From Sphingobium sp. YR768 (lineage in GTDB: Bacteria; Pseudomonadota; Alphaproteobacteria; Sphingomonadales; Sphingomonadaceae): 64,000 nucleotides of DNA. The notes under the pieces were generated by a model, which was not told the origin of the DNA, searched no databases, and worked only from the letters and a program-made list of their open reading frames with translations. The stretch is taken from positions 57,761 to 121,760 of the forward strand of contig NZ_FOGE01000016.1 in NCBI RefSeq assembly GCF_900111125.1. The letters are read 5' to 3'. The position numbers and the translations under genes were made by a program. Positions 52,932 to 61,360 of this stretch are shown one piece after another. Numbering within the stretch: position 1 is the first letter of the stretch; every line of letters starts with the position of its first letter.

Positions 52932-55328
52932 TCAGAATTTGAAGACCAGTTCCCCGCCATAGGTGCGCGGCGCACCCGGCGCGCTGGCAAAGGCCGATCC
53001 CGATGCCTGCGCATAATAATTGATATTATATTTCTTGCCGGTGATGTTCTTCATCCAGAAGCGCATGGTGACATGCTCCCAGCTTTCCGGCGTGAAGGAT
53101 ACCCCGCCGTCCAGCAGGAAGCGCGACGGCTCCTTGATCAGATTGTCGGCATCCCAGTTGAAGCTGCTCGACCAGTTGCCGGTCAGGTCGAGCGTCATCT
53201 CGCCCGCGCCCTCAATCTCACGAACATAGCTGGCGCCGCCGCTGAACTTCCATTTCGACGCATAAGGCATGCGGTTGCCGCTGCAATTGATGCTGATCTG
53301 GTCGAGATTGCCCGGCGCGGTCGGCGAATAGACATAGGACGCGCAATCGAGCGTGCCATTGCCATCGACATCGCCGAAATTGCGGAACTTCGCGTCCAGA
53401 TAGGTGCCGGCCAGCCGCAAGGTCAACCCCTGCGCCACTACCGTCGTCAGATCGAACTCAGCACCCTTGGTCCGCGCCGATCCGGCATTGGCCAGGAACA
53501 CCAGACCATTGCGCTGCGCCTGAATCTGCGGATTGCTGATGTCGTTCCAGAACAGCGCCGTGTTGAAGCGCACCTTACGGTCGAACAATTCGGTCTTCAG
53601 GCCGATTTCATAGGCATCGACGATTTCCGGATTGAGCGACTTGGTGTCGAGCGGCAGAGTATTGAACGTCCCCGCCTTATAGCCCCGGCTATAGGAGGCA
53701 TAGGCCATCACATCCTCATTGAACTTGTGATCGCCGGAAATCTTGTAGGTCCATTTCTTGAACGTCTTGGACGCAGATGGATTGTCGCCATCGACGATAG
53801 TGATGCCGTTCGGATTGCCGAAATCATTATGCGCATCGAACTGCTGCGCCCGTAGCACGAACGGATCGGGACCGAAGACGCCGGGGAAGAAGGTGACGTC
53901 AGTATAACCCGTGCCGCGCACCTTATCGACGGTGTAGCGCAGACCGCCGGTGACATTGGTCATCTCGCCCAGCGGCACCGTGACCTGCCCGAAACCGGCA
54001 TAGGATTTGACCTTCTGCCGCCCGACGATCTTGATGACGTCAATGCCATTGGCGTTCTGTCCGGGGCCGCCGATATAAGTCGGATCGAACCCGCCATCGG
54101 CATTGAGATAATAGGCGCCAAGGATCCAGTTGACCTTGCTGCCAGCCGCCGATTTCAGCTGAAATTCCTGCGACAGCTGTTTGTCGACGATATTCAGGTC
54201 ATAGACCAGCCAGTCATAGTCCGAATAGTTACCAGACGAATGATAGAGTTCCTTATTGTGGCGATAGGCGGTGATGCTGACGAAATCGGCAAAGCCCAAT
54301 TCCTGGTCGATCCGCGCGGATACGCCCCAGCCCTCGGACTCGTCATATTGCTCCTCCGCCAGCGACACATCGTAGAAGCCAAGTGCGGGCAGCACCTGCG
54401 ACGGCACCGGCGCCTCCGGGATCGGCCCCGCGCCATTATGCGACGGATCGGGCGATCCGCCGACCGTGCCGGGGAAGGGACGGGAATAGATGCCGATCTG
54501 GCTCCAGCTGCTCTGATAATAGCCGATCAGCTTGACCGCGGTCGTATCGGCCGGCTCCCACAGTACCTTGCCGCGCAGGCTGATGCTATGGCCCTTCCAA
54601 TAATCGTCCCCGCCGTCCTTATAGCCTTTGGACGTATCCAGTTGATCGACCAGCTTCTTGTTGCGGCCCCAGCCCTGATCCTGATTATGCCAGCTCATGG
54701 AGAAATTCGCGGCCAGCCGATCGGTGATCGGCATGTTGCCATAGAATTTCAGGTCCATCGTCTCATAATTGGAATAGCCCATCCGGGCTTCCAATTCCGC
54801 GTCCTGGCTCGGGTCCTTGGTATAGATCGAAATGACGCCGCCTGATGCGTTGCGGCCGAACAAGGTGCCCTGTGGTCCCTTCAGAACTTCCACGCGATCG
54901 ACGCTGGCAAGATCGAAGAAGGGAAAGCCAGCGCGGATGAAATAGACATCGTCGATATAGACGGGCACGCTCGCTTCGTTACCGGCGGTCGTCACCGGAT
55001 TGCCGATGCCGCGAATGAAGGTCGTCACCGTGCCGGTCGCCTGCCCAATCTGGAGCGCGGGATCGATGCGGTTCAATTCCTGAACACTGGTAATACCCTG
55101 CGACACCAGCGCCTCACCGCTGACAGCCGTGACCGACAAAGGCGTATCCTGCACATTTTGCGACCGCTTCTGCGCGGTCACGACAATATCCTGAAGCTGG
55201 TAATTTTCTGATTGCGCTTCCTGCGCATGGGCCACTGTGCCGGTCAGGCCGACAAAGGTCGCAACGGAAGCAAGCAGCGCAGCCTTGCGCGCACCATTGA
55301 TGCAAAGATCACGAACGGATCCAGACAT
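52932..55328 (-). CDS. TonB-dependent outer-membrane receptor
   Basis: About 798 residues. It has a signal peptide (ending VAHAQ), TonB-box region QDIVVTAQKRSQNVQDTPLSV, plug motif DRVEVLKGPQGTLFGRN, and a barrel that ends GGELVFKF with terminal Phe. I use ATG 55328 behind GGAGG; ATG 55334 is immediately after the ribosome site. It resembles the receptor at 16981 more than that at 1889 by its plug sequence. The 271-base upstream region holds a possible second-class element. Confidence 0.92.
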   Translation of the reverse strand: MSGSVRDLCINGARKAALLASVATFVGLTGTVAHAQEAQSENYQLQDIVVTAQKRSQNVQDTPLSVTAVSGEALVSQGITSVQELNRIDPALQIGQATGTVTTFIRGIGNPVTTAGNEASVPVYIDDVYFIRAGFPFFDLASVDRVEVLKGPQGTLFGRNASGGVISIYTKDPSQDAELEARMGYSNYETMDLKFYGNMPITDRLAANFSMSWHNQDQGWGRNKKLVDQLDTSKGYKDGGDDYWKGHSISLRGKVLWEPADTTAVKLIGYYQSSWSQIGIYSRPFPGTVGGSPDPSHNGAGPIPEAPVPSQVLPALGFYDVSLAEEQYDESEGWGVSARIDQELGFADFVSITAYRHNKELYHSSGNYSDYDWLVYDLNIVDKQLSQEFQLKSAAGSKVNWILGAYYLNADGGFDPTYIGGPGQNANGIDVIKIVGRQKVKSYAGFGQVTVPLGEMTNVTGGLRYTVDKVRGTGYTDVTFFPGVFGPDPFVLRAQQFDAHNDFGNPNGITIVDGDNPSASKTFKKWTYKISGDHKFNEDVMAYASYSRGYKAGTFNTLPLDTKSLNPEIVDAYEIGLKTELFDRKVRFNTALFWNDISNPQIQAQRNGLVFLANAGSARTKGAEFDLTTVVAQGLTLRLAGTYLDAKFRNFGDVDGNGTLDCASYVYSPTAPGNLDQISINCSGNRMPYASKWKFSGGASYVREIEGAGEMTLDLTGNWSSSFNWDADNLIKEPSRFLLDGGVSFTPESWEHVTMRFWMKNITGKKYNINYYAQASGSAFASAPGAPRTYGGELVFKF

Positions 55329-55526
55329 GGACATCCTCCCTCATTATGATTGTTGCAGATGCGCCTTTTTCTGCGGCGCCTTTTATATGCAGCAACATCT
55401 GCTACCGACGTGCGGTGCAGCTTTTTCTTATGGTCAACAGGGTTGGCTCGCCCTTCTACGGCGCCAGACATCCTCCCATATTCCGCTCGGATTTGATTCG
55501 CGTCCATTTGATATGGATACAATCCG

Positions 55527-55538
55527 TATGCTCGCAAA
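55527..55538. promoter_or_regulatory. Possible second-class operator core
   Basis: TATGCTCGCAAA matches the core TATGCTAGCATA at 10 of 12 positions, about 200 bases before the TonB receptor start. The rest of the gap between 55329 and 55599 shows nothing I can assign. Confidence 0.35.
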
Positions 55539-55599
55539 CTATACGCTTATTTTGGCGTAACGCAATGCATCCTGCGCGTCGCTTCTCTAAATTTGCAGA

Positions 55600-56466
55600 T
55601 CAATAAACGGCTTCATCCCACCAAGGGAAAAAGGACGGCATATCTTCCATGACGCGGTCCGGAAATGTCGGTGCGCGTTTCTCCAGAAAGCTCGCCACCC
55701 CTTCCCGCACATCGGCTGCGCGCGCGCGCGCATGAATACCGCGACTTTCGATCCGGTGTGCCTCCATCGGATGCGCCATGCCCAGTGACCGCCAGAGCAT
55801 CTGTCGGGTCAGCGCCACCGACACCGGTGCGCTGTGGGTGGCGATCTGCTGCGCCAGAGCCAGAGCGGCGGGCAGCACCCCTTCGGGCGGATGGAGCGAC
55901 CGGACCAGTCCCGCCCGCAAAGCCTCCTGCGCCGGGAATGTCGCGCCGGTCAACGTCCATTCCAGCGCCTGGGCTATGCCCACGATCCGTGGCAGGAACC
56001 AGCTCGACGCCGACTCCGGCACGATCCCCCGCCGCACGAAGGGCAGCGCGAACTTCGCCTCCTCCGACGCCAGCCGGAAATCGGCGGCCAGCGCCATGGT
56101 CACGCCCATGCCCGCAGCCGATCCGTTGAAGGCGACGATCACCGGCTTCAGACAGTCATAGATACGCAGCGTGATGAGGCCACCAAAGTCGCGGGTGGCT
56201 GGGTCCGACCAGTCGACCGGATCATTCGGTGCAGCCGATGAGAGCGAGGATTGCCCCGGCGACAGGTCTGCACCCGCACAAAAGGCGCGCCCCTCCCCGG
56301 TCAGGATCACCGCGCGCACTGCATCGTCCCGGTCGACCCGGTCGAACAATGCGACCAGATGCTTCGCCATCGGCCGGGTAAAGGCATTGAGCCTATCCGC
56401 TCGATCGATAGTGATGATCGCGACGCCATCGGCGACGTCGAACCGGAAATGTTCGGGATCGGTCAT
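55600..56466 (-). CDS. Enoyl-CoA hydratase/isomerase (crotonase) family protein
   Basis: The 288-residue crotonase has AFCAGADLSPGQ (oxyanion hole), NGSAAGMGVTMALAADFR, and FALPFVRRGIVPESASSWFLPRIVG, with Glu in the position of a catalytic acid. The long ATHSAPVSVALTRQMLWRSLG C-terminal stretch is typical. It follows the RDHSWG copy 4 gene by 16 bases in a leftward operon. Probably hydrates or isomerises an enoyl-CoA in the pathway. Confidence 0.88.
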   Translation of the reverse strand: MTDPEHFRFDVADGVAIITIDRADRLNAFTRPMAKHLVALFDRVDRDDAVRAVILTGEGRAFCAGADLSPGQSSLSSAAPNDPVDWSDPATRDFGGLITLRIYDCLKPVIVAFNGSAAGMGVTMALAADFRLASEEAKFALPFVRRGIVPESASSWFLPRIVGIAQALEWTLTGATFPAQEALRAGLVRSLHPPEGVLPAALALAQQIATHSAPVSVALTRQMLWRSLGMAHPMEAHRIESRGIHARARAADVREGVASFLEKRAPTFPDRVMEDMPSFFPWWDEAVY

Positions 56467-56482
56467 GGCCGCTGCTCCCGTC

Positions 56483-57442
56483 TCAGACGTCCTTCAGGGC
56501 GCCGATCTCGACATTGGCCAGCCCTTGCTCGCCGGTTTCCTCACAATAGACCCGGCACATATTCTCGACATTCAGATAGACTTTGGAGCCAGGCTTTTGC
56601 GAATGAAGCGGCAGCCGGGCAAAGGCATTCCCGACATCAGCGACCAGCGTATAGGCTTTACCGCTCAATGTCGTCGCGCGATAGATGACCTTGTCCGGCA
56701 TGCCCTCCGGTCCTTCGCCGACCGTCTCGATCTCCAGTGCCTTCATCACCTCATTGCCTTCGGGCAGAGCGATATAGCCTTCCGCCGTGCGGCTTTCAGG
56801 CCGGATGACATTGCGCACCCGCATCAGGTGAAAGCCCATCGACGGGAAATTGAAGAAGGACCAATTATGGTCCAGCGTCATCTGGTCGTTGCGCATGCCC
56901 CAGCTATGGTCGCGATAGCCCGATCCATCGACGTCGATCGACGTACCGGCAAAATCCCCCGACTTGAAGGTGACATTACCCGTGGCGTTCATGCACTGGC
57001 CCTGATGGCGGAAGCTGTTGCGTTCGAACGCGGTATTTTCGGAAATCGAAAACCAGTCGGGATTGACGTCCGCGCAGGCCTGAAAATCGAACAGATGCAT
57101 GCGCCGCGTGAACACCAGCTTCGCCGCAACCGCCTCATCTTCATATTCCACCACGAATTCGGCCTGCGGCTTCACGAAATCGATCGTCAGGTCACCATAA
57201 TGCAGCGTCTTGGCATGCTCGAAGGGCGAAGGCATCGGCACTTCCTTGCCATTGATGATCTTCTGCCCCTTGTGCAGCACGGTGAAGGACGCAAAAGCGC
57301 GGTCATAGGTCGGCTCGGCGGTGCAATGGGCCAGACAGCAAATGTCCCGATCCGGGTCCATGAAGACCCAGAAGTAATTCTCCTTCCAGCGCAGCCAGGC
57401 GCGGGTGGGAACGCTGTGGGGATAATCCTCGTGCAGCAGCAT
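56483..57442 (-). CDS. Lipocalin-like RDHSWG protein (AttH/CrtC-like), copy 4
   Basis: The 319-residue protein carries GYRDHSWGMRNDQ, the signature of the other three copies, preceded by a short strand and followed by HNWSFFNFPSMGFHL. Its beta- and aromatic-rich makeup fits the tandem-lipocalin fold. The start is ATG 57442 behind GGAGAGAG. Divergent from the second MarR gene, and in an operon with an enoyl-CoA hydratase. The repeated pairing of this family with oxygenases, SDRs and hydratases suggests a specific step, as yet unknown. Confidence 0.7.
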   Translation of the reverse strand: MLLHEDYPHSVPTRAWLRWKENYFWVFMDPDRDICCLAHCTAEPTYDRAFASFTVLHKGQKIINGKEVPMPSPFEHAKTLHYGDLTIDFVKPQAEFVVEYEDEAVAAKLVFTRRMHLFDFQACADVNPDWFSISENTAFERNSFRHQGQCMNATGNVTFKSGDFAGTSIDVDGSGYRDHSWGMRNDQMTLDHNWSFFNFPSMGFHLMRVRNVIRPESRTAEGYIALPEGNEVMKALEIETVGEGPEGMPDKVIYRATTLSGKAYTLVADVGNAFARLPLHSQKPGSKVYLNVENMCRVYCEETGEQGLANVEIGALKDV

Positions 57443-57488
57443 ATCTCTCTCCAATATCTAAATTCTGTCGATAGACCGCACCATATGG

Positions 57489-57505
57489 TGCGATAGCATA
57501 TTATA
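57489..57505. promoter_or_regulatory. Second-class operator element
   Basis: TGCGATAGCATATTATA, between the divergent RDHSWG copy 4 and MarR 2 genes; the right half fits TAnnATA exactly. Confidence 0.55.
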
Positions 57506-57597
57506 ATTTTGCAATCGAAAGGGACGGCGCTATTGGCAGTTTCCCGATCTGTGCGTTAGGTTGTACCGATCTACTTCTGCATGAACCAAGGACGTCG

Positions 57598-58095
57598 ATG
57601 CCCAAGAAACCGGCCAGCCCAGCCAAGGAAACCAAGTCCGCAGCCCGGCCGGTGGTAAAACCGTTCCGCTTTGGCTTTCTGGTCCATGACGTGTCACGCA
57701 TGCGCCGCACATTGTTCGATGATGTGATGCGGTCGCGCGGCGTGACCCGATCGCAATGGTCGGTGCTTGCCACCCTGTCCCGCGTCGGCGCCGATGGCAT
57801 GATGCAGGTCGACATTTCGCGTCACATGGATGTCGGCAAGGTGACGATTGGCGGCCTGATCGACAGGCTGGAGGCTGCCGGCTATGTCGAACGCCGGCTC
57901 GACGCCGAAGATCGGCGCGCGCGCCGCGTCTTCATCACCGACCAGGGCTATGAAGTCATTGCCGAGATGCAGAAGGCCGGGAGCAAGCTCAACAAGTCGA
58001 TCCTGGCCGGCGTGTCCCCGGAACATCAGCGCATCACCGAGGAGACGCTGGCGCAGGTGAAGGCCAACATCCGCGACATGCTGCAAAGCGACTGA
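57598..58095 (+). CDS. MarR-family transcriptional regulator (copy 2)
   Basis: The 165-residue winged-helix regulator is a paralog of that at 40521: LVHDVSRMRR, TRSQWSVLATLSRVG, DVGKVTIGGLIDRLEAAGYVERR and RVFITDQG correspond position by position. AAGGA precedes the ATG. A second-class element lies in its promoter region. Two near-identical recognition helices suggest overlapping operators and possibly a shared regulon responsive to a pathway compound. Confidence 0.9.
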   Translation: MPKKPASPAKETKSAARPVVKPFRFGFLVHDVSRMRRTLFDDVMRSRGVTRSQWSVLATLSRVGADGMMQVDISRHMDVGKVTIGGLIDRLEAAGYVERRLDAEDRRARRVFITDQGYEVIAEMQKAGSKLNKSILAGVSPEHQRITEETLAQVKANIRDMLQSD

Positions 58096-58120
58096 CGACG
58101 GGTCATCCGGTCGCGGCGGG

Positions 58121-58813
58121 TCATGCCACCGGTCCCAGACCAGCCGCGCTTTCCAGCGCCGTTGCCAAAGCGCCCAGGAAATCGCCTGCCGGGCCACCAT
58201 CAATGGTTCGATGGTCGACGGTCAGCGACAATCCCATCACCGGACGCACGACGATCGTCTGCCCATCCGCATCGACCCATGGCTTGGCGGCGATCCGGCC
58301 AAGTCCGACAATCGCCTGCTGTGGGTAGGTCAGGATCGGCGTGAAATGCTCGACCCGTGTGAGGCCCAGATTGGTGATCGTCACCGTGGCCCCGGTCAGT
58401 TCCGCAATCGTCAGCTTGCCCAGTCGTGCTCTTGCCACCAGATCCTGCCGGATCGTCGCAATTTCAGGCAGCGACAGTTGCGCCACGTTGCTGATCGCCG
58501 GTGCGACCAGCGCACCCGGCAGGGCAATGGCGCATCCCACATGCACTTCATCATGCAACTCAACGCCCGCCGGCGTCTCCACGCCATTGAAAGCCGGAAA
58601 GTCGGCCATGACGCCGGCAATCGCCTTGGCAATCAGATCCTCATAACCGATCTTCACGCCGGCCGCCTTCCATGCCTCGCGCGCGGCGGTCAGGGCAGTG
58701 ACGTCTATGTCGCAGAAGAAACTCAGTTGCGCGGTTTTCTCCAGGCTTTCCGCCATCTTCTGCGCGATGATCCCGCGCATACCCGCCAATTTGACAATGT
58801 CGGTGACCGCCAA
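58121..58813 (-). CDS. Stand-alone E2 catalytic domain (2-oxoacid/acetoin dehydrogenase acyltransferase)
   Basis: This 230-residue protein comprises only the catalytic (CAT-like) domain: GMRGIIAQKMAESLEKTAQLSFFCDIDVTAL at the start and the acyltransferase motif DHRTIDGGPAGDFL (His201, Asp205) at the end. Normal E2 proteins have lipoyl and peripheral-subunit-binding domains in front; neither is present. The start is TTG at 58813 behind GGGAGAGG. The lipoyl domain is on a separate gene 26 kb away. It probably transfers an acyl group from lipoamide to CoA in a complex with the E1 pair. Confidence 0.9.
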   Translation of the reverse strand: MAVTDIVKLAGMRGIIAQKMAESLEKTAQLSFFCDIDVTALTAAREAWKAAGVKIGYEDLIAKAIAGVMADFPAFNGVETPAGVELHDEVHVGCAIALPGALVAPAISNVAQLSLPEIATIRQDLVARARLGKLTIAELTGATVTITNLGLTRVEHFTPILTYPQQAIVGLGRIAAKPWVDADGQTIVVRPVMGLSLTVDHRTIDGGPAGDFLGALATALESAAGLGPVA

Positions 58814-58891
58814 AGTGCCTCTCCCTCATTCTGAATATGATTTGCATATATACTATATTGATGATTATCAACTCACATCCAGCAGGAGAGA

Positions 58892-59674
58892 ATGATGCAA
58901 GACGGGACGTTCAGCAGGATCGTGATAGACCGGGCGATCGCGACCGTGACGATCGATCGTCCGGCACGCATGAACGCCCTTCACCCTGCAGCCCATGAAG
59001 AATTGTCCGATCTCTTCGATCGACTCGCCACTATGGAGGGCCTGCGCGCCGTGATCATCACGGGATCGGGGGACCGCGCCTTTTGCGCCGGCTATGATCT
59101 CAAGGATAATCTGGAAACCGGCATCATGGCGCTGCCCTCCACAGGCTTTGCCGGCTTCAACATGCGCACCGACTATCCCCTGCCCGTCATCGCGGCCGTA
59201 AACGGAATGGCGCTTGGCGGCGGATTCGAACTGGCGCTTGCCTGCGACATCATCATCGCATCCGATCAGGCCAGCTTTGCCCTGCCGGAACCGAAAGTCG
59301 GCTGGGCAGCAGTGGGTGGCGGGGTCCAACGCCTCCCGCGCGCCATTGGCATGAAGCGTGCCATGGATATCATCCTGACCGGCCGCACCGTGGATGCCGC
59401 CGAGGCGCTGGCCATCGGCCTGGCTAGCGAAATGGTAGCTGCCGGGGATTTGCTCTCGACCGCACGGCGATGGGCAGACCAGATCGCCGCCTGCGCCCCG
59501 CTGGCGCTGCGATGTGCGCGACAGGTTGCCTATGCCTCTTTCGACATGCCGCTCGCCCGCGCGCTCGACATGGGCAACTTCCCTTCGTCCGACGCGGTAA
59601 TGGCCAGCGAAGACGCGATCGAGGGCAAGCGCGCCTTCGTCGAACGCCGCCCCCCCCTCTGGACCGGTCGGTAA
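58892..59674 (+). CDS. Enoyl-CoA hydratase (crotonase family, carnitinyl-CoA dehydratase-like)
   Basis: The 260-residue crotonase has GDRAFCAGYDLKD and NGMALGGGFELALACD (oxyanion hole), and ALPEPKVGWAAVGGGVQRLPRAIG with Glu in place. C-terminal AFVERRPPLWTG is typical of 2-enoyl-CoA hydratases such as CaiD-like proteins. GGAGAGA precedes the ATG. It heads a rightward series (LEH-like, Gfo/Idh, SDR, OYE) and is divergent from the E2 gene. Confidence 0.9.
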   Translation: MMQDGTFSRIVIDRAIATVTIDRPARMNALHPAAHEELSDLFDRLATMEGLRAVIITGSGDRAFCAGYDLKDNLETGIMALPSTGFAGFNMRTDYPLPVIAAVNGMALGGGFELALACDIIIASDQASFALPEPKVGWAAVGGGVQRLPRAIGMKRAMDIILTGRTVDAAEALAIGLASEMVAAGDLLSTARRWADQIAACAPLALRCARQVAYASFDMPLARALDMGNFPSSDAVMASEDAIEGKRAFVERRPPLWTGR

Positions 59675-59705
59675 ACCACCATCACAGTTTCAGGAGCATC
59701 GGTAC

Positions 59706-60086
59706 ATGACCTCCAATCTCGACCGCACAAAGGATTTCATCGCCCTGTGGAGCAGGATCGATCTGGAAGCGATTCTTGCCATGATGGCGCCCCATTGCAT
59801 CTACCATAATATGCCGTGGGCGCCGTTGCAGGGCCATGATGCCATCCGGGAAGGGCTGACCAGCTTTCTGGCGGGCGCCGCGGCGATCGACTGGCAATTG
59901 CTGCACGCGGCGGAAAATCGGGACGGCATGGTGATGACGGAACGGGTCGACCGTTTCCTGATCGCCGACCGCTGGATTGAAATGCCCGTCATGGGCATAT
60001 TCGAATGGCAGGACGGCCTGATCATCCATTGGCGCGACTATTTCGATTCCGCCCGGTTCCAGGCTGAAATGGCTACCATCAGCTAG
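59706..60086 (+). CDS. Limonene-1,2-epoxide-hydrolase-like NTF2-fold protein
   Basis: The 126-residue protein preserves the limonene-1,2-epoxide hydrolase active site pattern: Tyr33-x-Asn35 (YHN), Arg80-x-Asp82 (RVD) and Trp109-x-Asp111 (WRD), corresponding to the Tyr/Asn, Arg/Asp and Trp/Asp sets of the family. These act in a one-step acid/base epoxide opening without a covalent intermediate. An AGGAG site precedes the ATG, 31 bases after the hydratase stop. It would hydrolyse an epoxide to a diol; substrate unknown. Confidence 0.83.
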   Translation: MTSNLDRTKDFIALWSRIDLEAILAMMAPHCIYHNMPWAPLQGHDAIREGLTSFLAGAAAIDWQLLHAAENRDGMVMTERVDRFLIADRWIEMPVMGIFEWQDGLIIHWRDYFDSARFQAEMATIS

Positions 60087-60230
60087 CCATTACCGTTTCC
60101 CCAGCGCTTACTACGCGACACCGAAACGGGAAATCCGCCGCCTTCCAAACATCTTCCATTGCAGCATCGCTCATAAACATATAGTACGCATACTGACGAA
60201 ACGATAACGGACTATATGGAGCGGACGCAA

Positions 60231-61322
60231 ATGGCCATCGGGGTTGGGATTATTGGCGTGTCCCCCGGCAGAAGCTGGGCGGCGCTGGCGCATATTCCCG
60301 CTCTTCAGGCGCTGCCCGATTATGAAATTCGCGCGCTCAGCACCACGCGGCAGGAAAGCGCATCCGCCGCCGCCGCCGAATTCGGCATCGCCAAGGCCTA
60401 TGACAATCACCAGGCGCTGGTGAGCGATCCAGACGTCGATCTGGTCGCGGTCACGGTGAAGGTACCGCATCATCTGGAACTGGTCAGCGCAGCAATCGCG
60501 GCGGGCAAGCATGTCTATTGCGAATGGCCACTCGGCAACGGGCTTGCCGAAGCGGAAGCCATGGCGGCGATGGCGCGGGACAAGGGCGTCGTCGGCGCCG
60601 TTGGGTTACAGGCCCGCTCCGCTCCGGCCCTGCGCTATGTCCGCGATCTTGTCGCCGACGGCTATGTCGGTGAGGTGTTGTCTAGCACGCTCGTCGGTTC
60701 CGGCATGAACTGGGGCGCGTATATCGACCAGCCCAATGCCTATACGGCGGACAAAGCCAATGGCGCCACGCTACTGACAATCCCCTTCGGCCACACCATG
60801 GACGCCGTCGCGCAATGTCTGGGTGAATTTTCCTCGCTACAGGCGCTGCTTGCCAATCGGCGCGATCATTTCACGCTGGTGGAGGATGGCTCGCAAAAGC
60901 CGATGACCGCCGAAGATCAGATATTGGTGACGGGCGTGCTGGAAAGCGGTGCCACCATGGCGGTCCATTATCGCGGCGGCTTTTGCCGTGGCACCAACTT
61001 CCGCTGGGAAATCAACGGTACGGAAGGCGATATCGTCGCCACGGCCGATGCAGGCCATGCGCAGATGTTTCCGATCACCCTGCAAGGTGGCCGGGGCGAG
61101 GACAAGTCACTGCAACCCCTGCCGGTTCCGGCCGACTGTAAATGGACGCCCGCCGACATTCCCCCCTTCGCCGAGAATGTCGCACAGGCCTATGCCCTGC
61201 TCGCCAGCGACCTGCGCGACGGCACGTCCCATTGCCCCACCTTCGCCGATGCCGTGCGGCGCCATCGCCTGATCGACGCGATCGAGCGCGCCGCGATCAG
61301 CGGCGATCGGGTCTCGCTCTGA
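60231..61322 (+). CDS. Gfo/Idh/MocA-family oxidoreductase
   Basis: About 363 residues. The N-terminal Rossmann fold starts GVGIIGVSPGRSW and ends the first domain with HVYCEWPLGN (usually EKP). A C-terminal alpha/beta domain follows with IDQPNAYTADKANGATLLTIPFGHTMDA. Such proteins oxidise or reduce sugar-like hydroxyls with NAD(P); here the substrate may be a cyclic hydroxy compound. GGAG precedes ATG 60231; an ATG at 60216 is the alternative. The 144-base upstream gap holds TATAGTACGCATAC, a possible second-class variant. Confidence 0.85.
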   Translation: MAIGVGIIGVSPGRSWAALAHIPALQALPDYEIRALSTTRQESASAAAAEFGIAKAYDNHQALVSDPDVDLVAVTVKVPHHLELVSAAIAAGKHVYCEWPLGNGLAEAEAMAAMARDKGVVGAVGLQARSAPALRYVRDLVADGYVGEVLSSTLVGSGMNWGAYIDQPNAYTADKANGATLLTIPFGHTMDAVAQCLGEFSSLQALLANRRDHFTLVEDGSQKPMTAEDQILVTGVLESGATMAVHYRGGFCRGTNFRWEINGTEGDIVATADAGHAQMFPITLQGGRGEDKSLQPLPVPADCKWTPADIPPFAENVAQAYALLASDLRDGTSHCPTFADAVRRHRLIDAIERAAISGDRVSL

Positions 61323-61360
61323 CCATCATCATCCAACAATTATGACAGTGAGGGAAAATT

